DNA from: Pseudomonadota bacterium
Lineage (GTDB): Bacteria > Desulfobacterota > Desulfobulbia > Desulfobulbales > Desulfocapsaceae
Direction of reading: 5' to 3'
Assembly (NCBI GenBank): GCA_018821785.1
Contig: JAHJLI010000043.1
Location: forward strand, 1 to 64,000
DNA: 64,000 bases
Position numbers and translations under genes: made by a program. The notes below the pieces were generated by a model. The model saw nothing but the letters and a program-made list of their open reading frames with translations, was not told where the DNA came from and searched no databases. This document shows, piece by piece, positions 8,327-18,000 of the stretch. Each line of letters begins with the position of its first letter. Position 1 is the stretch's first letter.

Positions 8327-9184
8327 ATGATGACAGCATCCCTTAACCAAAGCAGAGCTGTGCCTTTTCCGCATATCCCGGAAGCATTGCGAAGGCAGTA
8401 TTCGATCGAGCCTCTGTATTTAGGATCACTGGGCCAATCCCCCGAAGCTCTGGAAATCGACTTTTGCATGCCGCAGAGGCCCCTGCTTGAGACACAGATA
8501 CTCTCATGCTGTACCAAGAACTCCCACGGGGAGGCACCGGAACCGGATTTTTTCTGGGACCTGTCGGTCGGCACGAGAACTTTTTGTATGCTGATCATTG
8601 CCGCGCTGGGTGCAGAGTCCAGTCCATTACCTATTGACCTGCGATGCCCCAACAGGTCGTGTGGCGAAGAACTTGAGATGGGTTTGTCACTTGATGATAT
8701 CTTCAGGTTGCCGGCAGGAAACAACGGCGATGGCAGGGTTGAGGTGTCTGTGGCTGCCGGTCCGATATCTTTTCGTCTTCCCCGCGGCAGAGATCAACTG
8801 GCCTGGCAACAAGGTTTTTTCGCCGATGAAATGATTGCTGCCCGAGCCATGATCAAAACGCTTGCGATCGGTGAATATGGCTCAAAACTCGAAGAAAGTC
8901 TGAGCGATGACGAAGTACGTGACATCGGCAAAACCCTGGCAGCAACCGACTCTTTAGTGGATTTCAAACTGCATGCCACCTGTCCGGAATGTCAAGAGGA
9001 TGGCGTTCATCGACTGGACCTGGGGACCTTAGCTTTCAGGCATTTGCGACAGTCACAAGCTCGGCTGCTGAATAGTGTCCATCTGCTGGCCTCCCACTAC
9101 CATTGGACGGAGAAAGAGATTCTTGCCGTGCCATCCTGGCGGCGCAACCACTACCTGAGTTTATTGGAGAATGGTGACGGATGA
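8327..9184 (+). CDS. eCIS-associated zinc-ribbon protein (baseplate/chaperone type)
   Basis: A 285-residue cytosolic protein with two cysteine pairs that could form a zinc ribbon: CPNRSC near residue 106 and CPEC near residue 218, separated by about 110 residues. The C-terminus (NSVHLLASHYHWTEKEILAVPSWRRNHYLSLL) resembles phage T4-type baseplate-hub or tail-assembly proteins found just after the tube gene in several eCIS loci. This resemblance is recalled from family patterns, not computed. A second ATG three bases further in is an alternative start. It overlaps the next gene by 4 bases (ATGA). The role is probably baseplate assembly or tube chaperoning. Confidence 0.65.
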   Translation: MMTASLNQSRAVPFPHIPEALRRQYSIEPLYLGSLGQSPEALEIDFCMPQRPLLETQILSCCTKNSHGEAPEPDFFWDLSVGTRTFCMLIIAALGAESSPLPIDLRCPNRSCGEELEMGLSLDDIFRLPAGNNGDGRVEVSVAAGPISFRLPRGRDQLAWQQGFFADEMIAARAMIKTLAIGEYGSKLEESLSDDEVRDIGKTLAATDSLVDFKLHATCPECQEDGVHRLDLGTLAFRHLRQSQARLLNSVHLLASHYHWTEKEILAVPSWRRNHYLSLLENGDG

Positions 9185-10128
9185 CAATCGATTATTTTTC
9201 AAAGCTTTGGCCGCAACAAGATCCGGCGATGGCAAAAGCCAACGAAACTGAGCACCCTTGGTCTACAGGATCCCCGAACCGATTAAACAATACGGACACG
9301 CTGGAACCTGAACCAATTGAGATCCACACACTCAGCGAACGAGTATCAGAATCACAGGTACTCAGCGACAATCAAGCCGGACCAGCCCAGGAACTCGGGC
9401 AAATGATGGCTGGCAATGAGATGGTTAACTTAACACCCCATTCGCGTCCAGGTGCGCACTTGCCGGCCACCGCAACTGTCGTTGATGAATTGCCAAAACC
9501 TCAAGGCAGCGAGGATTCGATCTCTGCCCCCGAAAAGAACGTATCAACACATAAGCCGGGTAACCGGAGCGAGGCGCAAAAACACGGCCCATTACCGGGA
9601 CACCCGCCGACTCAGGCGCCATCAAGAAAGACAAACGGTGCCGACCCTGGCAACCAGGAAACTGCCGTGCCACCATCTATCTCCGCAGAACCATTGCCCA
9701 CATTGCCACCACCGGTCAAGGAGCAAAGACCCGCTCCTGGCAAGCCTGTTATTTCACAACAACCTGCCAGGCAGATTCGACAAAGCGTCTTCAACGAGGT
9801 GCGTCAATGGGTGGCAGCCCAAGATGAGATAACTACGGAAAAGCAGCGGGCTCAGGTAAGCCAAGAAATTATCGGGAAAGTGGACCAGGCCCTACTAAAA
9901 ATACCGCCAAAAGAACCCGCCAAACCCTTGGACAAGAGCCGGGAAAAAAGGCTGAGTGGCTCGGAAAATCTGGCAATACACGACCTGTCCCTGTCCATCG
10001 GGCCAATCAATATAACCATGGAAGGGTCGGAGAAAAAAAGCCCGCGTCCCGTTTCTGCTTCCAAACAGCCGGTCAGACCTGCTGAACTGGGAACGTCGCG
10101 ATTGAGCCGTCACTACATTATCCGCTGA
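9181..10128 (+). CDS. eCIS-associated proline-rich, largely disordered protein
   Basis: A 315-residue protein not assigned to a named family. Residues about 1-190 are rich in Pro, Ser, Thr, Gln and Glu with no hydrophobic core, so probably disordered. Residues about 195-235 (RQSVFNEVRQW to KVDQALLKIP) look helical. The C-terminus has a short beta-type segment (LSLSIGPINITMEG) and ends RLSRHYIIR. Similar small C-terminal blocks occur in accessory proteins of other eCIS loci by my recollection. It starts inside the preceding gene with a 4-base overlap. It could be a scaffold, a cargo-loading factor or an unusual tape measure, but nothing in the sequence decides. Confidence 0.6.
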   Translation: MTIDYFSKLWPQQDPAMAKANETEHPWSTGSPNRLNNTDTLEPEPIEIHTLSERVSESQVLSDNQAGPAQELGQMMAGNEMVNLTPHSRPGAHLPATATVVDELPKPQGSEDSISAPEKNVSTHKPGNRSEAQKHGPLPGHPPTQAPSRKTNGADPGNQETAVPPSISAEPLPTLPPPVKEQRPAPGKPVISQQPARQIRQSVFNEVRQWVAAQDEITTEKQRAQVSQEIIGKVDQALLKIPPKEPAKPLDKSREKRLSGSENLAIHDLSLSIGPINITMEGSEKKSPRPVSASKQPVRPAELGTSRLSRHYIIR

Positions 10129-10136
10129 GGAATTTT

Positions 10137-11450
10137 ATGCCCCTCATTGATTTATCACTGGTCAGCGAAACCCTGAACCGCCTTCTGCGGAAATATATCG
10201 CCCAGCCCCACCTCTGGGGTTTATCGCCTGAAGAGATTCCTCCTGCCATCGCGGTATCTGGAGACCCGCCCGATTTACTGTCTCTGCAGACGGAAAATTA
10301 TGCCCTGGGCATGTATCTTTACCATATCCAGGAAGATGCCCACCGCAAAAACTTCCCCGCCCCGTCCGGCAACAACCCGCCGGTCCGATTCCAGGAAATG
10401 GCGCTGAATCTTCACTATCTATTAACAGCCCATGGCGGCCAGCCCCTTGCCGGAGATCCTCTTGGCAGTCCTTATTTTCGCGAACAACGAATCATGGGGC
10501 TTGCCATCAAGGCATTCCACGACTATCCGGTGCTCGATGACCAAACCCGAATTGGCCGAGAAGAAGACGATCCCTATATCCTGCCGGAATCCTTAAGAAC
10601 CCAGGACAACGAGTTTCGCATTACCCTGCAGCCCGGGTCGATGGAAGAGGTGAACAAGATCTGGACCGCAGCAAGCTCGCCACTCCGCTTGTCTGCCCTC
10701 TATCAGGTGGATGTGGTAATGCTTCAAACCGAGGTGCCGGTAGCCCGGCCAACCCCGGTGCTCTTCCCCCGGATCGCCGCTGAAGCCTTTCAACCACTGT
10801 GGATTCTTGGCACCGAGTCGGATTGCATCTTTACCCTGCCGGGAGAAACACGCAACCGCAAGGTCACGCACTCCCCAGCCCTGGTGACGGTCGGACAACA
10901 TCTGCGCATCCTAGGCGACGATTTGCTGGGAAGACCAACCCGGATTTTTCTGACCCATTCCGCCTGGACAGATCCTTCCCAAGTGGAAGTCGGCCCATGG
11001 ATGACGAATGGCAGCACGCCATCCAAGATAGAATTGCTAGTCGCTGAATCTGTTTCCGGACGCATCATTGCACCTGGATGGTATCAGGTCTATCTGCAGC
11101 GAGGCAAATCCCTTTCCAACTTCAGCCCTCTGGCCATTGCCCCGCGAATTAACCGACAGACCGACATGCCACCGGGCATCACCCCCTCAAGCAGGGCGGC
11201 GGGAACGATCATGGCAATTCATGGCGGGCCTTTTGCTGGGGCAGATATTCAATCACTCGCTTTATATATCGGTTCATCTCCCCTTCACCTGGTTGAAGAA
11301 GAACCAGCCCCCGGCGCCTTTCGTGTCCTTGGCCCGACCGAGCTTCAAGCAGCCATCCCCGCACATCTCGAACCTGGAACATATGCCGTCCGCGTGGTGG
11401 TCAACGGCATAAGCACACCGCCCAACCGCTGGCTTGAGGTACTGCCATGA
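10137..11450 (+). CDS. DUF4255 (Pvc16/Afp16 N-terminal-like) tail terminator protein
   Basis: A 437-residue protein whose N-terminal ~190 residues fit the DUF4255 domain (start DLSLVSETLNRLLRKYI, central ALGMYLYHIQEDAHRKN, then LNLHYLLTAHG). Afp16/Pvc16 proteins carrying this domain cap the tube and sheath and control length. The remaining ~240 residues look like one or two Ig/IPT-type beta domains (QHLRILGDDLLG, then ATYAVRVVVNG-like ends), an extension not found in the short Afp16. It overlaps the ATPase gene by 4 bases. Confidence 0.85.
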   Translation: MPLIDLSLVSETLNRLLRKYIAQPHLWGLSPEEIPPAIAVSGDPPDLLSLQTENYALGMYLYHIQEDAHRKNFPAPSGNNPPVRFQEMALNLHYLLTAHGGQPLAGDPLGSPYFREQRIMGLAIKAFHDYPVLDDQTRIGREEDDPYILPESLRTQDNEFRITLQPGSMEEVNKIWTAASSPLRLSALYQVDVVMLQTEVPVARPTPVLFPRIAAEAFQPLWILGTESDCIFTLPGETRNRKVTHSPALVTVGQHLRILGDDLLGRPTRIFLTHSAWTDPSQVEVGPWMTNGSTPSKIELLVAESVSGRIIAPGWYQVYLQRGKSLSNFSPLAIAPRINRQTDMPPGITPSSRAAGTIMAIHGGPFAGADIQSLALYIGSSPLHLVEEEPAPGAFRVLGPTELQAAIPAHLEPGTYAVRVVVNGISTPPNRWLEVLP

Positions 11451-13573
11451 GCCTATCCGCGCCACTGCAGTTTGATCGGCTCGATCCGGATATGACTCAG
11501 GATGCCCTGGGTATAAATTCCACGCCGGAAAGAGGTGACACGCTTCTACTCGCGGTGGAAAAGATCCGCCTGCGTGGCTATCGGCGCGTGCTCTGGCAGC
11601 GCTATCTTTGGCAAATGACAAACCGCTACCCGGCACAGGGGCTTGCCATCCCCCATGAAGAAATCGATATCGCCTGCCTCGGGCTTGATAGCCGTTCCAA
11701 GGAACTCCATTTCTACCGCACCAACGCCCAATCTTTGGAATTGACAGAAAAAATCGCCGACCTGGAGAAGGAGCAGTCAGAAGCCAAGGAGAACCGGCTC
11801 AACACCCTGATCGCCCTCTTTTCACTCTCGCCAACCGAAGTCAACTTTCTCACGCTCTGCGTTGCCCCTGAGATCGACCCCAGGCTGCGCCGCCTGTACG
11901 GCTACATCCATGACGATATCACCTTTTGCGCCGCCACCCCGTGGCTAGCCCAGACATTATTCGAGTGGGATGGCCCCGAGCGGATATCTCCGAACTCGGC
12001 ATTGATTCACTGGCTGCTTGCCTATCCGGGAGCAAATGAGGAACAACCCTGGTCGCTCATGGCGCGTTGGCTGGCGGATCCGCGAATTGTCGGGTTTCTG
12101 TGCGGCTATGACGACCTGGCCCCCTCCCTGCAGCTTGGTGCCCGGTGGTTGACACCTAATCAGGAAGCAGCCTATGAACCCTCTGTTGTGTCGACATTGA
12201 GAGATGCGTGGACCTCATCTCGCCGGCAAAATCGACGAGTTGTGCAACTGGCCGGGGCGGCCGGTATCGGCCGCAAAACCTGGGCTGCAAAGGTATGCGC
12301 TGATCAGGGGCAACGTCTTCTTTGTCTCGATGTACCCCAGTTGTTCGGTGCAAAAAACGAGGAGAGTGCCAAAAAAACGGATGCCAATGCCCGTGACATT
12401 ATCATCCGCGCCGAACGTGAGGCCTTACTGCAGAACTGTATCCTTTATTGGAATCATGCTGACAAAGTAACGGCCGACACCTGGGTCCAGCTGGCATTTA
12501 CGGGAAACCTGCAACTTTTCGGTGTCGATCAGCCAATTCGCTTTCCGGCCAATGCGCCCCATGCTGATCTGTTTTATTTCCCCCTGCCCACGCCCCAGCA
12601 ATCACAACTGCTATGGAACCATATTCTGGAGGACAACCTCAAGAACATTGACATTTCCATGCTGGCCGAACGCTTCACCCTGACACCTGCGGAAATCATG
12701 GCTGTGGCGACCAGGGCAAAAGAGGGTCCTTCAGCCCTTTGGGCCGCCTGCAGAACCTTTTCTCTTGGTCGGCTGGGCAAGCTGGCTACCGTACTGCCCT
12801 GCCCCTTTACCTGGGAGGATATCGTCTTGCCTCCGGATATCAACAAGCATCTGCAGGAAATCGCCTCCCAGGCACTGCACCGCAGCACGGTTTACGACCT
12901 TTGGGGATTTGGGCAAAAGCGTCCTTTGGGACGGGGGGTATCGGCCATGTTTGCAGGTCCTTCCGGCACCGGCAAGACAATGGCCGCCCAGGTACTGGCG
13001 GCGCATATAGGAGTAGTGCTTTTCCGCATCGATCTGGCCAGTGTGGTCAGCAAATATGTCGGAGAAACCGAAAAGAACCTGCGCGAAATTTTTGACGAGG
13101 CCGAACGATTGAACGCCGTCATCTTCTTCGACGAGGCCGATGCCCTGTTCGGCAAACGCACCGAGGTAAAAGACGCCCATGACCGCTACGCCAACATCGA
13201 GGTCAATTATCTCCTGCAGCGCATGGAATCCTACGACGGGCTGGCAATCCTGGCCACCAACCGCAAAGGCGATATCGACCCGGCCTTCCTGCGACGGCTG
13301 CGATTTATAGTCGATTTCCCCATGCCTGGAGTTTCCGAGCGGATCCTTATCTGGCAAAAGGCCCTGCCGAAAGAAACCACCGACGGCACAGCTCTTTTAG
13401 ACGAAATGGACTGGACGGGACTTGCCAGGCGACTTGAGATCAGTGGCGCAAGCATCAAGGATATTGCCCTGGGGGCGGCTTTTCTTGCCTGCGCCGAAAG
13501 CTCGAAGATCGGTATGAGTCATCTCATGGCGGCGGCACGGCGGGAGATGGCCAAACATGGGCGGTTGATTTGA
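11447..13573 (+). CDS. eCIS AAA+ ATPase (Afp15/Pvc15-like)
   Basis: A 708-residue ATPase. The C-terminal AAA+ module has Walker A GPSGTGKT near residues 504-511, Walker B VIFFDEADALFG near 558, a sensor-1 Asn in LATNRKGDIDPA and the arginine-finger region FLRRLRFIVDFP. A second, degenerate nucleotide-binding module earlier has GAAGIGRKT near residue 270 and ILYWNHAD instead of a full Walker B. This two-module layout with one inactive half is usual for Afp15-type ATPases, which are thought to load cargo or assist assembly in the cytoplasm. The start overlaps the DUF4255 gene. It is followed directly by the two DUF4157 cargo candidates. Confidence 0.93.
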   Translation: MSLSAPLQFDRLDPDMTQDALGINSTPERGDTLLLAVEKIRLRGYRRVLWQRYLWQMTNRYPAQGLAIPHEEIDIACLGLDSRSKELHFYRTNAQSLELTEKIADLEKEQSEAKENRLNTLIALFSLSPTEVNFLTLCVAPEIDPRLRRLYGYIHDDITFCAATPWLAQTLFEWDGPERISPNSALIHWLLAYPGANEEQPWSLMARWLADPRIVGFLCGYDDLAPSLQLGARWLTPNQEAAYEPSVVSTLRDAWTSSRRQNRRVVQLAGAAGIGRKTWAAKVCADQGQRLLCLDVPQLFGAKNEESAKKTDANARDIIIRAEREALLQNCILYWNHADKVTADTWVQLAFTGNLQLFGVDQPIRFPANAPHADLFYFPLPTPQQSQLLWNHILEDNLKNIDISMLAERFTLTPAEIMAVATRAKEGPSALWAACRTFSLGRLGKLATVLPCPFTWEDIVLPPDINKHLQEIASQALHRSTVYDLWGFGQKRPLGRGVSAMFAGPSGTGKTMAAQVLAAHIGVVLFRIDLASVVSKYVGETEKNLREIFDEAERLNAVIFFDEADALFGKRTEVKDAHDRYANIEVNYLLQRMESYDGLAILATNRKGDIDPAFLRRLRFIVDFPMPGVSERILIWQKALPKETTDGTALLDEMDWTGLARRLEISGASIKDIALGAAFLACAESSKIGMSHLMAAARREMAKHGRLI

Positions 13574-13614
13574 TGAGTGCTGGATGACGCTTCGAGAATC
13601 CAACCAAGGACAAG

Positions 13615-14988
13615 ATGATGCCTTTTTATACACATGACAACCATTCAGATCAGGAAATTCTTGGCAAAAAACACAGACACAACACTGTTTTCAAGGAAAA
13701 ACAGAGGTCTTTAAACAGGCACAGACAAATGGCATTTCATAGTAACTCAGGTCTCCTGCAGCGGATGGAAGCCGACCCCACCGAGATTATTTGTGAGACC
13801 GTGGAGGACAGAGGTGTTCGAATCGGTCATCAGATGGATCGACACGAAAAAGAAGCCGGTCGAATAGCACGACAGGTGATGAATATGTCTGAAAAGGATG
13901 ATCTCCATGAAAGAGACACCTCGGGAAATTCACATTCATCAGAAATAAAGGAGCGAAACCAACATGTTTCGAAGGGCATGGACTCATTAGGTGCAAATCT
14001 TCATGGTCGCCCTCTGCCAAGATCGGTCCGAAACTTTTTCGAGCCCCGCTTCGAACAAGACTTCAGCCATGTTCGAATTCATACTGATGCGCAAGCAGCT
14101 GAAATGGCCGATGAACTGAATGCCAGAGCGTTTACCTTTGGCTCCAATATCGTCTTTTCAGGCGGAGAATATACACCCGGCAGTTCCAGCGGCAATGCCC
14201 TGCTCTCTCATGAACTGACTCATGTCGTACAACAAACCCACATGCGCGGGGAAAAGAGGTCTAACCGCAGCAATGTTGATATTAGCCAGTTTGTAGACTC
14301 TCCCTTGATACAGCGAGAACGAGGCAGGAGACGACGGAGACACAGAGAATCGACTATCCCCGATGCTGAATTGGTACGCATGCAAGAGTGGTTGATGATG
14401 TATCAAATGACAGAGGGAAGACGAGATACTGCAACATGCGGTGAGTATCATGCTCAAACAACCCTACAACGGGAAATAGAAGAAGGAAGAGATCGACTTG
14501 ATAGCCTCTGGGCGAGAAATGTCTGCTCTCGGGCCCCGATGGCTTTTGAAGTCCTTCGCAGATTGGATTTGTATGATACTCCTCCACTTTTGTGTGATCC
14601 ACTTCAATCCCTGAGCTTTGGCCGTTTAATGCTAACAGATATACAGGCGAACGTAATCCCGTTTGTATCATTAGAATTAGAAGTCATGGGTGAAGATACA
14701 ATTACAGAATTAATCTTCCAACACTATACAACCCGAGCTGCAGAGAGAGGACGAGCCATACCGATTGTTTCAGCCCAGAGAACTGCCCGAATAGAGACAG
14801 CAAACTTACTAACCGAGTTGAGCACCCTTGAAAATCAAATACAGACTGTTTTGGGCATAATAGCGATTCATATAAACAATTGGCCCCCCGTACAAAACCC
14901 AAATTATGCGCAACTGATAGACCTAGTGTTTGAATTTGAACGACGATTTGATCAGATACGTTATTTATTATCGCATCTTTACCTCTGA
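13615..14988 (+). CDS. DUF4157 (eCIS core domain) protein 1, candidate cargo
   Basis: A 457-residue protein. Residues 1-130 are polar and low in complexity. Residues about 133-207 form the DUF4157 domain (FEPRFEQDFSHVRIHTD, then ARAFTFGSNIVF, then LLSHELTHVVQQ) with the domain's own zincin-like HELTH at 199-203. DUF4157 marks proteins associated with, and often delivered by, eCIS. The C-terminal ~245 residues begin with a basic run (GRRRRRHR) and match no family I recognise; two Cys (near 280 and 303) and alternating helical segments are visible. Two adjacent ATGs (13615, 13618) are possible, with AAGGA better spaced for the second. GC content is lower than in the structural genes. No immunity-type gene is adjacent. 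Confidence 0.85.
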   Translation: MMPFYTHDNHSDQEILGKKHRHNTVFKEKQRSLNRHRQMAFHSNSGLLQRMEADPTEIICETVEDRGVRIGHQMDRHEKEAGRIARQVMNMSEKDDLHERDTSGNSHSSEIKERNQHVSKGMDSLGANLHGRPLPRSVRNFFEPRFEQDFSHVRIHTDAQAAEMADELNARAFTFGSNIVFSGGEYTPGSSSGNALLSHELTHVVQQTHMRGEKRSNRSNVDISQFVDSPLIQRERGRRRRRHRESTIPDAELVRMQEWLMMYQMTEGRRDTATCGEYHAQTTLQREIEEGRDRLDSLWARNVCSRAPMAFEVLRRLDLYDTPPLLCDPLQSLSFGRLMLTDIQANVIPFVSLELEVMGEDTITELIFQHYTTRAAERGRAIPIVSAQRTARIETANLLTELSTLENQIQTVLGIIAIHINNWPPVQNPNYAQLIDLVFEFERRFDQIRYLLSHLYL

Positions 14989-15073
14989 CAGGAAAGAGTT
15001 GAAAATATTGATCGTAAGCGATCAATACCTCGATTCAAGCGAGAAAGACCAATGATTGATCATCGGAAGATAT

Positions 15074-18000
15074 ATGCTGACCCGAAAAAAAGACAAAGCA
15101 CCAGCCAGAGAGAAATCAAGCAATGTCGATAGACAAAGACCTGGATTGTTCGAGACCAGACAATATCTGAAGGCATTTAGAAAGGCTCCTGCTCAGAGCA
15201 ATATGAGCTTTCTCCAAAAGATTTCTGAAGGTGGTCTTCCACCGGATCCTTGGGCCTTGGGTAGTGAAAATGCCAAACCAAATATCAGTCAACCGAATGA
15301 TACGGCAGAACGAGAGGCTACGCAGGTCGCACAGCAAATTATGAGTATACCTGAACCAGCCAAACTGAATGACACACATTTAAGCTCGAATTATCGAAAG
15401 ATATACCCGCAATCAACATCCAAGCCTATAAAACACAGTGTGAGTGGTCATGGCCAGTCCCTTGATACTACTACTCTTGAGTATTTCGGAGAAAGATTTG
15501 GCCATCAATTTAATCCGGTACGGTTGCATACAGATTCTCTTGCAGTAGAAACAGCAAAATTGTTCGACGCCAAAGCTTTTACGATAGGGAACAATATCGT
15601 CTTTAATTCAGGACAACTATCGCCAAATTCTTCTGTAGGCAAACAGCTTTTGGCACACGAATTGACCCATGTAGTACAGCAAGATCATTCTGTTCATCAT
15701 CCTTTTATTAATAGAGCGTCAGGTACACAAAAAAAGAAATGTATCATGAGAACAGCAGCAGGAAGAGTAATAGGGCAACACTCCGGCTTGCTCGGGCTCG
15801 ACGAAAGAGGTCTTGGATATGATTTGCGTGCACGAATACAACGAGATAATTATTCAAATAGCAGCATTCAACTCGCCTTCAATGTTTTTGTCGAGTTGAG
15901 TGGCGATGATCGCAACCAAATCGCCTTTTACCTTATAAACAATTCAATCACAGAGTTTCGAAGAAGCGTTGCCACAAGTGGTGATCTGGGAAGGCGTCTG
16001 TTGAGATGGGTGCGAGACTTATTGAGAGAGGGAAGCAGAATCGTCTATTTAACGGAAGGAGACTATAATTATCACGCTCGCCTTGTTTCCGAGGCTTTGA
16101 CATGGGCTGAATCCAGAGAAGAACAACCTGCAACACCTATCGCTCCTCCACTTGTATCAAATGTACCAAGTGACCCTGCCCCTATTGAAGTTCAAGCAGA
16201 ACCAAATGCACGGGTCCTTCCTGAAGTACCTGAAACACAACTAGAGCGAGCACATCAGGTAGTTCGTCCACCACGCCACATTGAAGAACCATATGTACCA
16301 TCTCCAATTGCAGATCCTGAAGAATATTTAGCTCCAAGGCCACCAATCATAGATGTGGAAGAGGAGGATGAGGAAAGTCATATCCGAAGTGTTCCACTTA
16401 TAGAAGAATCTTTTCGGGCCGAGATTGGGCATAACAGGTCTATATTGAGTTATGGAGCGCGTCGTATTGAACTAGCGGTTAATCGTCAGCAAGTAACAAT
16501 CGCTCAACCTTTTGTATATCAATTTTTACCACCTGTTCACGGCCGTAGCTATCCAATAATACGTTTGGTTATTTCTCCCGGCGTTAGGGCTACATTGCAG
16601 GGATTTCCAAGTAGTTATATACTTGACGAAAATACTCCAGGTGTCGAAATTTATCGTGTTCAGAATCCTGACCTTGTCCCACACCAAGGCGAAACGATTC
16701 ACCCTTCACAGTTTGTAGGACTTGATGAAATCGGGTCCATGGATTCTTTCCCGCCAAATAACACTACTGTACGCCGACGGCCTGATGGTGCTGACATCAC
16801 TCACCAACCGACTGATATCTGTATCGCCATTACAGCCCCACCAAGATTAATGGGGGTCCGATTCGCCTATGAGGTGATTCCTCCAAATTTCACCGAACAC
16901 CGATATTGGACCCAAATCACTGTAGTTGCAACTCCGCCAACAACTATTCGAATTAGAGGTACGCAGTTAGGCGAATATCGAACTGATCCACAGATTAGAT
17001 TATATGAGGCACCTCTCTTAACCAATGTTCCTGCCCAAGGAGAATCTTTATCTCAACCTAGATCGATCTGGCGTCCTTGGCCCATAAGAAGAGAGGATGT
17101 TGACCCGGAACCATTGTCACAGATTGCTGCTACTAGTGGAATGGACATGCTGATTGGGATGATTCCAATTGTTGGTGATCTTGTAGACATTGCAGAGCTT
17201 ACATATGGCCTATTCACTGGGCAAGACAGGTGGGGGCGTCCTCTGACGGCCCTTGATTTGGCGTTAATTGGTATTGGAGTTCTTATTCCTTTTGTTGGGG
17301 CGAGTGTTATTCGCGGAGGAGCAACTGCAGTACGTCGGGCAGGCGAACTTGCCGAGTTGGCAGAAAATGTTGGACGTAATTCAGATGAGGTTGCCGAACT
17401 TATTCAAAGGGCAGGAAGATTAACGGATTCTGAACAAGGACAAGTCGCCCAGTGGATCGCAGGAATTCGTCGAGGACAGGATATCCCTGAAAGCGAATTA
17501 TCCGAAGCACAGAGAATTCTTGGGAGAGTTGATGAGGCTATGTCAAACCCAGGAGGAGCTGGAGGGTCAACTCATCGTGGAGGTGGAGATCCTCCAGCTA
17601 CTCCAAGAGCGTCTTCGTTTATCGAAGAAGAAGCTATTGAGCTAGCGAGACGACATGACCTTGGTGATGATGCCGGAACACTGAGAAGGGTGAGACATGC
17701 TCGCGACCAAGTGGAATGGGAGGATTTATGTTTTGATTATGAGGTGTCGCCTAACCGTTCTTGGTTTGCAAGGGGAGATACAATATTACTCCGGCCAGAT
17801 GCTCAATTGCCTACTTTTGTACATGAGATTATCCACGCAATTTGCCGAAGCCACAATCCACATGCCGAGTTAGAGTTAGGTTCTTTCCTTTTCGAAGGAA
17901 TAACCGAGGCTATTGCACGCAGTCGAGTTGGAGCACATGGGACAGATTTTGCAGTTAATGTTAGGCGTGGTTACGAACCTCATGTAAGCTTTGCTGAACG

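Noticed and set aside
12731-13357. A 208-codon minus-strand open frame opposite the AAA+ domain of the ATPase gene
   Set aside because: Antisense to Walker A and B motifs of a clear gene, with no family signature of its own.
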